Assembly (NCBI GenBank): GCA_900548705.1
Contig: URLF01000093.1
Span: 1-9,782 of the forward strand
DNA: 9,782 bases
Source of the DNA: an uncultured Porphyromonadaceae bacterium
GTDB taxonomy: Bacteria; Bacteroidota; Bacteroidia; Bacteroidales; Muribaculaceae
Direction of reading: 5' to 3'
Position numbers and translations under genes: made by a program. The notes beneath the pieces are model-generated. The model did no database searches. It was not told the DNA's origin and was given only the letters and a program-made list of their open reading frames with translations. This document shows, piece after piece, positions 1 to 7,018 of this stretch. Every line of letters begins with the position of its first letter. Positions within the stretch are counted from its first letter, which is position 1.

Positions 1-276
1 CGGATGGCAGTCAGTGAAATTTGTGGAATCTGATGAGCGCAGCGAATCCAATCTGTGAAATCTGTGGAATCCGTGTAATCTGTGAGAGCCCCCGGGAGCG
101 CAGCGACCCCAATCCGAGAAGATGCTGCCCGGATGGCAATCTGCGTAATCCGCGTAATCTGCGAGACTTAATTTTATCTGCGAGAAATCTGCGTATCTGC
201 GGAATCTGCGTGAGACTTTTTACGGTAACGTGGGTTGGGTTGACGAGGACGCGCCGCGGCGCGTCCCTACAAAAAT
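1..276 (+). repeat. Dispersed AATCTGCG-type repeat, copy A (cut by window edge)
   Basis: Non-coding DNA made of short degenerate units such as AATCTGTGAAATCTGTGGAA, AATCTGCGTAATCCGCG and ATCTGCGAGAAATCTGCG. Two GAGCGCAGCGA sub-repeats (35-45 and 96-106) lie 61 bp apart. The copy ends in a 20-bp palindrome (247-266) followed by CTACAA. The same order of blocks recurs in reverse complement at 8044-8310 (copy B) and, in shorter form, in direct orientation at 8331-8517 (copy C). The left end may continue outside the window. An 85-codon open frame runs through it (21-278), but its translation is simply the repeat read as ICEICGIRVICE-like peptide, so I do not call a gene. Positions 277-411 hold only a candidate promoter and the leader of the next gene. 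Confidence 0.85.
247..266. repeat. 20-bp perfect palindrome, copy A terminus
   Basis: GGACGCGCCGCGGCGCGTCC equals its own reverse complement. It closes repeat copy A and is followed by CTACAA, matching the outer ends of copies B and C. Confidence 0.9.
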
Positions 277-302
277 GATGTGAAAATAAAAATGGGGGTG
301 GA

Positions 303-335
303 TTGGAGGAATCTCGATAAAAACCGCTAACTTTG
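303..335 (+). promoter_or_regulatory. Candidate Bacteroidetes promoter for the lipoprotein gene
   Basis: TAACTTTG at 328-335 fits the Bacteroidetes -7 consensus TAnnTTTG. A TTG at 303-305 is a possible -33 element, 22 bp away and so slightly beyond the usual 19-21 bp. Transcription would start near 342, giving a leader of about 70 nt before the ATG at 412. Confidence 0.5.
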
Positions 336-411
336 TGGGAGTGGCCTTAGGGTCAGCTTTTTTGATTCTCTTTTGAGTATTTTTTTGGTTCCCTTATTGA
401 TTCCCTATTTT

Positions 412-1179
412 ATGATTTATTTTCGCTGGTTGTTACCTTTTTGCCTGATGGTGTTGTTGGCGGCATGCAGTAGTGAGCCGCCTTATGTTCCTGCCGCTGA
501 AAGGGAGGAAAAGGGGAGTGGTGACCAAAATCAGGGGGAGAAGCCTTCTGGGGAAGAGAATGGGAATAGTGGGAGTAATGGGAGTAATGGGAATGATGGG
601 AATGATGGGGAGAACGGGGATGAGGGGACGACTGTGATTGGGGGGCATAAGGGAGTGGATTTGGGGTTGAGTGTGTATTGGGGGGCTGCGAATCTTGATG
701 GGGGGAATGTGGGGGGTGATGGTAATCCGTTTGCGCCGGGGAGTCTTTTCAAATGGGGAGCGATTGCCCCTGTGACTTCATCAGAGGCTGCTACAAGCTT
801 TCCGGAGGTGGCGGTTGACACTGACATTGCCGGAAGTGGATTTGACGCTGCAACGGCTCTATGGGGCGGTTCCTGGAGGATGCCTACACTGGCTGAGATG
901 GAGGAGCTGGTTTCCTCCTGTGAAATCGAATGGGAAGATGGGGGTTACCGTTTCACCGCTACGAACGGGGAGTCTATCTACCTGCCGACTGCGGGATATT
1001 GCGACCTGTTGCCAGATAATCCTGCGGTTTATGATCTGCTATATATATCCCGAAGGGGATATTACAGGGTATCGACAGGGTCGGTCTGCCTGATGTTGGA
1101 TAGGGAAGAGGGTAGTCCTGCGCTCATCACTGTCCCACCTTATGCCGCATGCTCGATACGTCCGGTGTCGCCACGCTGA
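412..1179 (+). CDS. Lipoprotein with FISUMP-like (major paralogous) domain
   Basis: Predicted lipoprotein of 255 aa. I chose the ATG at 412 over an upstream TTG at 373 because it gives a compact signal peptide (MIYFRWLLPFCLMVLLAAC) with lipobox LAAC and lipidated Cys19. A polar Gly/Asn/Asp/Ser linker (about residues 50-72) follows, encoded by a 9-bp tandem repeat. The C-terminal domain (about 82-252) has landmarks of the family often called 'Fibrobacter succinogenes major paralogous domain': VDLGLSVYWGAAN, a KWG block, ALWGGSWRMPTLAEMEEL, SIYLPTAGY and a final SIRPV. The usual YYWSST near the end is here YYRVSTG, so it is a somewhat divergent member. The molecular function of this domain is unknown to me; surface or periplasmic anchoring is inferred. 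It ends 8 bp from the convergent xerD stop, with no clear terminator between them. Confidence 0.85.
   Translation: MIYFRWLLPFCLMVLLAACSSEPPYVPAAEREEKGSGDQNQGEKPSGEENGNSGSNGSNGNDGNDGENGDEGTTVIGGHKGVDLGLSVYWGAANLDGGNVGGDGNPFAPGSLFKWGAIAPVTSSEAATSFPEVAVDTDIAGSGFDAATALWGGSWRMPTLAEMEELVSSCEIEWEDGGYRFTATNGESIYLPTAGYCDLLPDNPAVYDLLYISRRGYYRVSTGSVCLMLDREEGSPALITVPPYAACSIRPVSPR
562..627 (+). repeat. In-frame 9-bp G-rich tandem repeat
   Basis: Consecutive 9-bp units: GGGAATAGT, GGGAGTAAT (twice), GGGAATGAT (twice), GGGGAGAAC, GGGGATGAG, then GGG. Each encodes Gly plus two of Asn/Ser/Asp/Glu, forming the linker between the lipid anchor and the folded domain. Because the unit is a multiple of three, copy-number change would alter linker length without frameshift. 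Regular G-tracts on the coding strand also fit a G-quadruplex pattern. Confidence 0.85.
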
Positions 1180-1187
1180 ACTGACGG

Positions 1188-2114
1188 TCAGTCGTGATGG
1201 TTGCGGGGATGATGGAGCAGGATTTGTGAACGCAACAGAGTGGGGTTGAGGTGGAGGTATATTTCTGTGGTAGAGATGGATTCGTGGCCGAGCATCTGCT
1301 GTATCGCGCGTAGGTTCGCACCCCCTTCGAGCAGGTGGGTGGCGAAACTGTGGCGGAGGGTGTGGGGTGAGATGGTCTTGCGTATGTCGGCCTGGAGGGC
1401 CAGACGGCGGATGATGGTGAATATCATCTGGCGCGTCAGCCGGGAGCCACGACGGTTGAGGAAAAGTATGTTCTCCTCGCCGGGTTTCACCTCTATTCCG
1501 GAGCGGGCCTCACGCATATATTCCAGTATGCGTTCCACAGCCGCTTCCGACATCGGCACTATCCGCTGTTTGTTCCCCTTGCCGTCGACAAGCAGGTATT
1601 GCTCCTGAAGATAAACCTTTGATATTTCGAGATTGACGAGTTCGGAAACCCGCAGGCCGCATCCATACATCGTCTCGATTATGGCGCGGTTACGAATCCC
1701 TTCCGGTGTGGAGAGATCAATGGCGGCAATCATCCTGTCAATCTCCTCGACCGACAGCACTTCCGGAAGATGGCGACCGATGCGTGGCACCTCAAGCAGT
1801 TCCGACGGGTCGGTCTCTATATATCCCTCCACACGAAGATAGTGGAAAAACTGTTTGATGCCGCTGACAAGCCGGGCCTGGGAGCGGACGGCGATACCGA
1901 GGTCATGAACCTGAGCCATGAATTCCTGAAGATCGGGATAACTGACTTCACGCAATGTGAGGGCACCGTCGGCTCGTCCGTAAGCAAGCCAGTCGAAAAG
2001 CTTGTCAATATCCATCCCGTAAGCCTCCCGGGTGTTCTCCGACAGACCTTTCTGCAGGGTAAGATAGCCCAGAAATGACCGTCTGATTCTCGCTATGTCG
2101 TCAATATCCCTCAT
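1188..2114 (-). CDS. xerD: Site-specific tyrosine recombinase XerD
   Basis: Tyrosine recombinase of 308 aa, full length for the family; XerC/XerD resolve chromosome dimers at dif during cell division. The N-terminal SAM-like DNA-binding domain covers roughly residues 9-95 and the catalytic domain roughly 115-295. The catalytic set is complete: Arg155 in CGLRVSELV, Lys179 in DGKGNKQR, His251 and Arg254 in PHTLRHSFATHLLEGG, His277 in LGHESI and nucleophile Tyr286 in TTEIYLHL. Each is offset by +7 from the E. coli XerD residues as I remember them (R148, K172, H244, R247, H270, Y279). The start codon overlaps the stop of the upstream gene (ATGA, 2111-2114), so translation is probably coupled. It is the last gene of the operon. 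XerD is favoured over XerC from the overall match; an integrase of a mobile element is unlikely given the close match and the setting. Confidence 0.93.
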   Translation of the reverse strand: MRDIDDIARIRRSFLGYLTLQKGLSENTREAYGMDIDKLFDWLAYGRADGALTLREVSYPDLQEFMAQVHDLGIAVRSQARLVSGIKQFFHYLRVEGYIETDPSELLEVPRIGRHLPEVLSVEEIDRMIAAIDLSTPEGIRNRAIIETMYGCGLRVSELVNLEISKVYLQEQYLLVDGKGNKQRIVPMSEAAVERILEYMREARSGIEVKPGEENILFLNRRGSRLTRQMIFTIIRRLALQADIRKTISPHTLRHSFATHLLEGGANLRAIQQMLGHESISTTEIYLHLNPTLLRSQILLHHPRNHHD

Positions 2115-2761
2115 ATGAGCATCTCGAAGTCTTCGCGCGGAAGCTTCGGATTGGCGACATAGATACCGCTCACATCGTCATGGAAAGTCATACCGAATGG
2201 GGCGGCAGACACCACCTGTTCCCACAGGCGACTCAACACAGGCAGGTGCATGTTGCGGAAGAATATGACCACCCCCGCCGGATGTTTCAGCGCGTCGAGC
2301 AGGTAGCTCCTCACGATTGTGAAGTTTATGTCGATGGTGTAATTGACGATGATGAAACAGGTCTTCGACATGTCAATCTTGTAAGGATTGTCGCGCGACC
2401 AGCGGTGAAGCAGCGATGAAGGTATCGCCCTCTCTATGATGATGCGGCTGACCTCGTTGCCACCGCCGATTTCCACCACCTGGGCCGGATTGAAACGGCA
2501 TAGCATCCTGAAAAGCATCCGCGCCTCCTCACGTTCGTAATCGGAGGAGGAGAAGACCATATTGTCGAGCAGACTGTCGCGATGGGTCTTGCCACAGAGG
2601 GAGTCGATTTCGGGATAGGCGTAATAATAGGCATCCCGGTCGCGGATAGTGCGGGTGATGAACTCGAACGCGAAAGGGGAGTGGACCCCGAAACCGCGAC
2701 TGGTGCGGTATCTCCGGGGCCATCTCACGAAATTCCGGAATTTGCGAACCACCCTTTTCAT
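2111..2761 (-). CDS. Divergent class I methyltransferase-like protein
   Basis: A 216-aa protein resembling a Bacteroidetes family annotated as SAM-dependent methyltransferase. What can be seen: a basic N-terminus (residues 1-22), the family-typical GFGVHSPFAFEFI (23-35), a Rossmann motif-I-like VVEIGGGNEVSRI (95-107), and a C-terminal block GIYVANPKLPREDFEML (199-215) that matches the family's usual ending. The acidic and His residues expected after the later strands appear replaced: FIIVNYTIDINF at 137-148 and IFFRNMH at 166-172, where relatives typically have IDxxH and DDIH-like segments. Cofactor binding or activity may therefore be lost; this is inference from memory of the family. No signal peptide or membrane segment, so cytoplasmic. 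It overlaps both neighbours by 4 bp and is co-transcribed between the YfhO-like gene and xerD. Substrate unknown. Confidence 0.7.
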   Translation of the reverse strand: MKRVVRKFRNFVRWPRRYRTSRGFGVHSPFAFEFITRTIRDRDAYYYAYPEIDSLCGKTHRDSLLDNMVFSSSDYEREEARMLFRMLCRFNPAQVVEIGGGNEVSRIIIERAIPSSLLHRWSRDNPYKIDMSKTCFIIVNYTIDINFTIVRSYLLDALKHPAGVVIFFRNMHLPVLSRLWEQVVSAAPFGMTFHDDVSGIYVANPKLPREDFEMLI

Positions 2762-5376
2762 TTTTTCCGCTCAGTTTTGAAACCAGGGTATAACAGGAGC
2801 GACAACAGAGCCACGGCAAGCAGCGCGTAGATGATGATCACCGAAGCACGGGCGATCCCGACGGTGGTTGACACAGATGTCGGGTCGAAACGCATCTCTA
2901 TCTTGTGGTGGCCGGCAGGGATGGCGATAGCCCTCAGCAGATAGTTGACACGGGCAATTTCAGTCGGTTTTCCGTCGATTGTTGCCTCCCATCCCCAGGG
3001 GAAATAAACCTCGGAGAAGACCGCCAGACCTCCGTTGGCCGTGGTGGCGGAGTAGGTGAGGGATGAGGGGGTGTATGAGGTCTCGAAGATGGTGTCGCCG
3101 GGAGCAGTCGGGGCGGCAGCCTTTTCAATCACGGATGAGAAGCGTCGGTCTGCGACAGCGGTGACAGCGGGATCTATGCGGTCAAGGGCATCCATCTCGG
3201 CATCCGCACCGTCGACAATCTCCACAGTATCGACAAACCAGGCATTGCCCAGCGCGTCGGGATTCACCATCAGCGAATTGTCAGCTGTGATGAAATATTT
3301 GGTGTTGAGCATGTTCAGCACATTGAAATCGGCCTGGCTGACCTCTCCGCCACGGGTGAACGCGCTGAGATGGCGGTCGATGAGGTCTTGATAGCGGGTG
3401 AGCTTCGCGGCGTGGTAACCACCGATCATCTTATGATGGAATGACGGTTCGGCGGCATAGAAGCGGGGTATATCCATCACACGGTAGTTCATAGCCGTGT
3501 CGGCCAGTATCTGGCGGTCGTTGTCGTTGAGGGGGAAGGGGTCTGTGGCCGACAGTTCGGGGGTACAGAAACTGCCATGGTTGAGGTAACGCTTGTCAAC
3601 CGAATAGAGGTCGGCAGCCACGAGCAAGCCAATCAGCACCGCTCCCTGCCATGCCTTGCATTTCTCCTTGAGACAGAGCCAGAGGATTCCGAAGGTAAGC
3701 ACCACGAACAGGAGCGAACGGAGGGAGTCGGCAGCCACCATCCCGTAACGTACCTCGGCGACGAAAGAGGCTATCGCCGGGTTGTTGATTGAGAACACCG
3801 AGGTGGCTTCCGGAGGATAACCGGCCATACGGAGCTGCTGGGCAATCATGTCTGAAATCTGTATGTCGCTCTCCGATATCGCGGGGCCGTAGATAGAGGG
3901 GAAAAGCCATCCGGCGAGGCAGAGCAGGGCAGTCACACCGAAGCATACACAGATAGGACGGAAATAGCGGTCGAACGCCTTGGGTGTGGTCAAAAGTTTC
4001 TGGAGGGCGAGGATGGCCAGCACCGGCATCGTGAACTCGGCAATAACGAGTATCGACTCGACGGTGCGGAACTTGCTATACATCGGCACATAGTCGATGA
4101 ACAGGTCTGTCAGCCATTGCATGTTGCGTCCCAGGGCGAGGAATACCGACAGGAGGGTCATCGCCAGCAACGCCCATTTCAGGGGGCCGCGCACTATCAC
4201 GCATCCCAGGAGGAACAGCACGAATATCACCGCCCCGACATATACCGGCCCGTTGGTACCCTCCGGTTCGCCGAAATACTGCCCCACATAGTCGCTGACA
4301 TATTGCATTTCGGCCTGGTTGAGCCGGGAAGCCTTCTCCTCGGCCCCGTCAACCTCCATCACGGAGGTGGGCACCATACGGCCCATCTCGGGACGTGCCG
4401 ACGCGCCACCCTTGATGTTGGGGATAAGTAGCGAGAATGATTCCGAGCGGCCGTAGCTGTACTGGGTGATGTAGTCGCGGTCGAGACCTTCGGTCTTCTG
4501 CTCCTCAGCTCCCGCCACTGTAAGTTCGGTGTGGCCTCCGCGCATCGATTCCTTGGAGTATTTCCAGGTGTTGTAGAGACTCGGGAGGTTGGCTGTCACG
4601 GCCAGGACTGCCGCCACGGCCAGCGCCCCTGTCGCCTTGGCGAAGCGGGAATATTTCTTGCGGCGCACGGCATCAACCGCGTAGCAGGCGATGACGGCGA
4701 GGATGACGAAGAGGAAATAGTATGTCATCTGGACATGGTTGCTCTGTATCTGCATCATCGCGAACAGAGCCGCCAGTGCGCTTCCGACAAGCCAGCGGCC
4801 ACGGTAGGCCATCACCACTCCGCCGATGGTCGGCGGGATGTAAGCCAGCGTGACGAATTTCCATATATGGCCTGCCCCGATTATTATTATGAAGTAGGAG
4901 GAGAATCCCCAGGCCACCGCCCCAATCAGGGCGTAATACCATCTGACCTTCATCGCCAGCAGCATTATCAGCATGCCGGTCATCATCATGAACAGCAGGT
5001 TGGAGGGTGAGGGGAGTCCCGCGCCGTAGAGGGTTGTTATCCAGCTGAAAAGGGAGTCGGAGGGATATGAGGGGGAAATCTGGAATGTCGGCATTCCAGA
5101 GAAAAGGGAGTTGGTCCATCTCGGCTCGTCAGCTCCCGGATTCTCGTCGAGAAACGCCTTCACCTCCTGGCCGATGGCCGCGCCCTGCTGCATGTCATGC
5201 TGACGCAACTGGTTCCCCTCCGACGCGTCGGGATGGAAGAAAGCTATCGACAGCAATGCTATAACAGCCAGCGACACGAAAAATCCCCAGACTTGGGGTC
5301 TTTTCAGGTAGTCCATCACCGTCTGTGGAACCCTCGCCAGTCTGCGGGTGAGGCCGGTCTTCTCCTTATTTTCCAT
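2758..5376 (-). CDS. YfhO-family multispanning membrane protein
   Basis: An inner-membrane protein of 872 aa. The start is set at 5376 (MENKEKTG), because a well-formed promoter at 5430-5461 would begin transcription near 5422, downstream of the alternative ATG at 5460 that would add 28 residues. Hydrophobic segments lie near residues 28-47, 122-143, 147-165, 177-191, 197-211, 216-236, 249-264, 378-395, 401-416, 442-461, 474-492, 553-570, 577-592 and 841-864. A large non-membrane region occupies about 593-840 and contains SEVYFPWGWEATIDGKP, NYLLRAIAIPAGHHKIEM, the hallmark block of the YfhO family. Members resemble GT-C-like glycosyltransferases and have been linked to glycosylation of envelope polymers in Gram-positives; the role in Bacteroidetes is not established to my knowledge. 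It is the first gene of the operon and overlaps the next by ATGA. Confidence 0.85.
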   Translation of the reverse strand: MENKEKTGLTRRLARVPQTVMDYLKRPQVWGFFVSLAVIALLSIAFFHPDASEGNQLRQHDMQQGAAIGQEVKAFLDENPGADEPRWTNSLFSGMPTFQISPSYPSDSLFSWITTLYGAGLPSPSNLLFMMMTGMLIMLLAMKVRWYYALIGAVAWGFSSYFIIIIGAGHIWKFVTLAYIPPTIGGVVMAYRGRWLVGSALAALFAMMQIQSNHVQMTYYFLFVILAVIACYAVDAVRRKKYSRFAKATGALAVAAVLAVTANLPSLYNTWKYSKESMRGGHTELTVAGAEEQKTEGLDRDYITQYSYGRSESFSLLIPNIKGGASARPEMGRMVPTSVMEVDGAEEKASRLNQAEMQYVSDYVGQYFGEPEGTNGPVYVGAVIFVLFLLGCVIVRGPLKWALLAMTLLSVFLALGRNMQWLTDLFIDYVPMYSKFRTVESILVIAEFTMPVLAILALQKLLTTPKAFDRYFRPICVCFGVTALLCLAGWLFPSIYGPAISESDIQISDMIAQQLRMAGYPPEATSVFSINNPAIASFVAEVRYGMVAADSLRSLLFVVLTFGILWLCLKEKCKAWQGAVLIGLLVAADLYSVDKRYLNHGSFCTPELSATDPFPLNDNDRQILADTAMNYRVMDIPRFYAAEPSFHHKMIGGYHAAKLTRYQDLIDRHLSAFTRGGEVSQADFNVLNMLNTKYFITADNSLMVNPDALGNAWFVDTVEIVDGADAEMDALDRIDPAVTAVADRRFSSVIEKAAAPTAPGDTIFETSYTPSSLTYSATTANGGLAVFSEVYFPWGWEATIDGKPTEIARVNYLLRAIAIPAGHHKIEMRFDPTSVSTTVGIARASVIIIYALLAVALLSLLLYPGFKTERKK

Positions 5377-5429
5377 ATATGGTATGTTTTTGTCTCCTAA
5401 TAATCGGGAGTTTACATTGTTTTTATCCA

Positions 5430-5461
5430 CAAAATTAGTAAATCTGTCCCTTTTTACCAAA
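5430..5461 (-). promoter_or_regulatory. Promoter of the yfhO-like/methyltransferase/xerD operon
   Basis: Read on the minus strand, TTTG (5458-5461) and TAATTTTG (5430-5437) are separated by 20 bp. This is a full match to the Bacteroidetes -33/-7 consensus TTTG-N19-21-TAnnTTTG. The predicted start near 5422 leaves a leader of about 45 nt before the ATG at 5376. TTAGGAGA lies in that leader about 17 nt before the ATG, rather far for a Shine-Dalgarno, which this phylum relies on little. Confidence 0.75.
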
Positions 5462-5487
5462 ATGAACTTTAACAGCCTGAAAGTTAT

Positions 5488-5495
5488 TATATTTG
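5488..5495 (+). promoter_or_regulatory. -7 box for the beta-barrel gene
   Basis: TATATTTG matches TAnnTTTG and stands 25 bp before the ATG at 5521, implying a short leader of about 18 nt with AGGA at 5514-5517. No convincing -33 TTTG is seen at the expected distance. It is divergent from the operon promoter about 50 bp to its left. Confidence 0.6.
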
Positions 5496-5520
5496 CAGAC
5501 GCTTTAAAGAATTAGGAATT

Positions 5521-6240
5521 ATGAGAACCCGATTGAAAGGATTGATTCCCGTTGTGGGAGCCGCGATGATATGTCTGACCTCCGCCCAGGAGGCTAAAGC
5601 CCAGTTGTGGCAGGCCACCAACCAGTTGCAGAGCCTTATATCCCCGGCTCTCTCAGGGTCAGGAAGATACAAAGGTTCGGTGGAGCTGATGGGTGTGGCC
5701 GGCATCGGTTCCTCCAAGCTCAACCATGTCGAGATTTCCACCTCGCAGGGCTACCAGTACACCAGCTGGTTCTATATGGGTGCGGGCCTTGGTGTTGACA
5801 TCGTGCGCTCGTCGGTCGATGAAGGTCTACCATCAGGCAACGACGACTATGCCCGGGGATGGAGCGGCTGGGGAGATTCCCCGCGTTATGGAAACAAGAA
5901 GACGGGCGTCATGATACCGGTGTTCACAGATTTCCGTTTCAATATCCCGACAGGTCAGAGCGCCACCTCTCCGTCGTTATTCATAGACCTCAGGCTCGGT
6001 GCCACCTGGCTTGTAGGCAACCGTTATATCCGCACCGACGACGGCTGGCTCTCAAACAACACCAATTTCTATTTCCGTCCCGCCATCGGTGCGAGGATTC
6101 CTGTCAGCAGCAGCAATCCCCGTCAGGCGGTCAACATCGGTGTGTCCTACCTGCTTATCACCTCCGACAACAACTACTGGTATTATGACGACTCGGTGAC
6201 CCTGAGCGCGATTGGTGCCACTGTCTCGTTTGAATGGTAG
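5521..6240 (+). CDS. Outer-membrane beta-barrel protein
   Basis: A 239-aa exported protein. The signal peptide is about residues 1-27 (MRTRLKGLIPVVGAAMICLT then SAQEAKA, cleavage before Gln28). Cys18 is not in a lipobox, so it is not called a lipoprotein. The mature part is a series of amphipathic beta strands separated by polar Gly/Asn/Asp-rich loops: SVELMGVAGIGSS, FYMGAGLGVDIV, PSLFIDLRLGATWLV, FYFRPAIGARIPV, NIGVSYLLIT, LSAIGATVSFEW. It ends in an aromatic residue (Trp), as usual for BAM-inserted barrels. The length suits an 8- to 10-strand barrel of the OmpA/OmpW-like size class; substrate or ligand unknown. It has its own -7 box and short leader and appears monocistronic. It converges on the next gene with 17 bp between stop codons and no obvious terminator hairpin there. 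Confidence 0.8.
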   Translation: MRTRLKGLIPVVGAAMICLTSAQEAKAQLWQATNQLQSLISPALSGSGRYKGSVELMGVAGIGSSKLNHVEISTSQGYQYTSWFYMGAGLGVDIVRSSVDEGLPSGNDDYARGWSGWGDSPRYGNKKTGVMIPVFTDFRFNIPTGQSATSPSLFIDLRLGATWLVGNRYIRTDDGWLSNNTNFYFRPAIGARIPVSSSNPRQAVNIGVSYLLITSDNNYWYYDDSVTLSAIGATVSFEW

Positions 6241-6257
6241 CGCGGAGAGAGCCTTTT

Positions 6258-6887
6258 TTATTTCCTGCCCGATGTGCCGAAGAATTTGCAGCGTGAGCGG
6301 GATTTGTGGCGTGCGGGGGGCAGTTTCAGTGAATTGGGTTCGAGAATCCTGAAAGAGAGGGCCCCGCGACCCATACGGACCGTGGCGGTGTCTCCGACAT
6401 GAGCCTTGTTATAGACATTTCTGTTGACATATATCTCTTTGCGGGTACCGTCGGGGAGAGTTATGTCGACATAATACACATAATAAGGTGCGCCACGGGT
6501 GTAGACCCTGCGCGATATACGTTTTGTCTGGTAACGCGTCTTGCGTATTTTTTGATTGACAATCACCTTTTCCTCCTGGAATGAGGAGAAATCCGACCCA
6601 TAATAGTTTCCCATCAGCAACGCGGCTGCTGCCACGATAGTGAACACCACCATATGCAGGGGGAAATTGATGTAGAATTTCCCTGTCCCGGTAAGTTTCT
6701 CCCAGCCACGGTGAAGCACTGTGCCTGTGGCGGCTGCGACTATCACGATGATTCCGAAGAAAACCCACCAGTTGAGCATCGTGGTTCCTATCATTCCGGC
6801 GATTCCACCGGCCAGCAATATCAAGAGGGCCACTCCGAATCCCAAAGCAACCCATCTTACCACACTTTTGACTTTCGTTTTTGCCAT
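6258..6887 (-). CDS. Small three-helix membrane protein of unknown function
   Basis: Not a family I can name. The start at 6887 (MAKTKVKSV, 209 aa) is preferred over 6911, because the latter lies inside the -7 box at 6909-6916 and would precede the transcript start. A basic N-terminus is followed by three hydrophobic helices (about 12-33, 38-58 and 76-94). A polar domain at about 105-185 is rich in beta-type sequence, with YYVYYVDITLPDGTRKEIYV and HVGDTATVRMGRGALSFRIL; it resembles small SH3/OB-like appendages on membrane proteins. The C-terminal tail (about 190-209) is strongly basic, ARHKSRSRCKFFGTSGRK. Having one cytoplasmic terminus and a soluble domain is inferred. It shares a divergent promoter region with the metallopeptidase gene, which may mean joint regulation but proves no functional link. 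Confidence 0.7.
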   Translation of the reverse strand: MAKTKVKSVVRWVALGFGVALLILLAGGIAGMIGTTMLNWWVFFGIIVIVAAATGTVLHRGWEKLTGTGKFYINFPLHMVVFTIVAAAALLMGNYYGSDFSSFQEEKVIVNQKIRKTRYQTKRISRRVYTRGAPYYVYYVDITLPDGTRKEIYVNRNVYNKAHVGDTATVRMGRGALSFRILEPNSLKLPPARHKSRSRCKFFGTSGRK

Positions 6888-6908
6888 CACGGTTGTGTAT
6901 TTACGATG

Positions 6909-6925
6909 CAAAATTACTAATTTTG
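6909..6925. promoter_or_regulatory. Back-to-back -7 boxes forming a perfect palindrome
   Basis: CAAAATTA-C-TAATTTTG is an exact 8-1-8 inverted repeat. Each arm is a TAATTTTG -7 box, one serving the minus-strand membrane gene (ATG 6887) and one the plus-strand peptidase gene (ATG 7019). A TTG at 6893-6895 could be the plus-strand -33 element (22 bp spacing); no clear -33 is seen for the minus strand. The plus-strand leader would be about 85 nt. Confidence 0.65.
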
Positions 6926-7018
6926 TATGATTTTACATCCGCGTCATTTTCCGGTTCCCGGTGATGACCGATGGTAAACCATTGCAGAGTATCTTACTAT
7001 CAATCATTTATCAATACA

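Noticed and set aside
21..278. 85-codon open frame at the left edge
   Set aside because: It lies wholly within repeat copy A, and its translation is just the repeated units. There is no promoter or domain.
1181..1191. CTGACGGTCAG palindrome between the convergent lipoprotein and xerD genes as a bidirectional terminator
   Set aside because: Only 5-bp arms with a 1-base centre and no T-run, so it is too small to support.
1188..2114. Integrase of a mobile element using the flanking repeats
   Set aside because: The protein matches housekeeping XerD in length and in the spacing of all catalytic residues, and it is embedded in an ATGA-coupled operon. No attachment-site pair was recognised.
4531..5010. 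Antisense open frame of 159 codons within the YfhO-like gene
   Set aside because: A His/Gly/Arg-rich translation from the opposite strand of a clear membrane protein gene; no independent signals.
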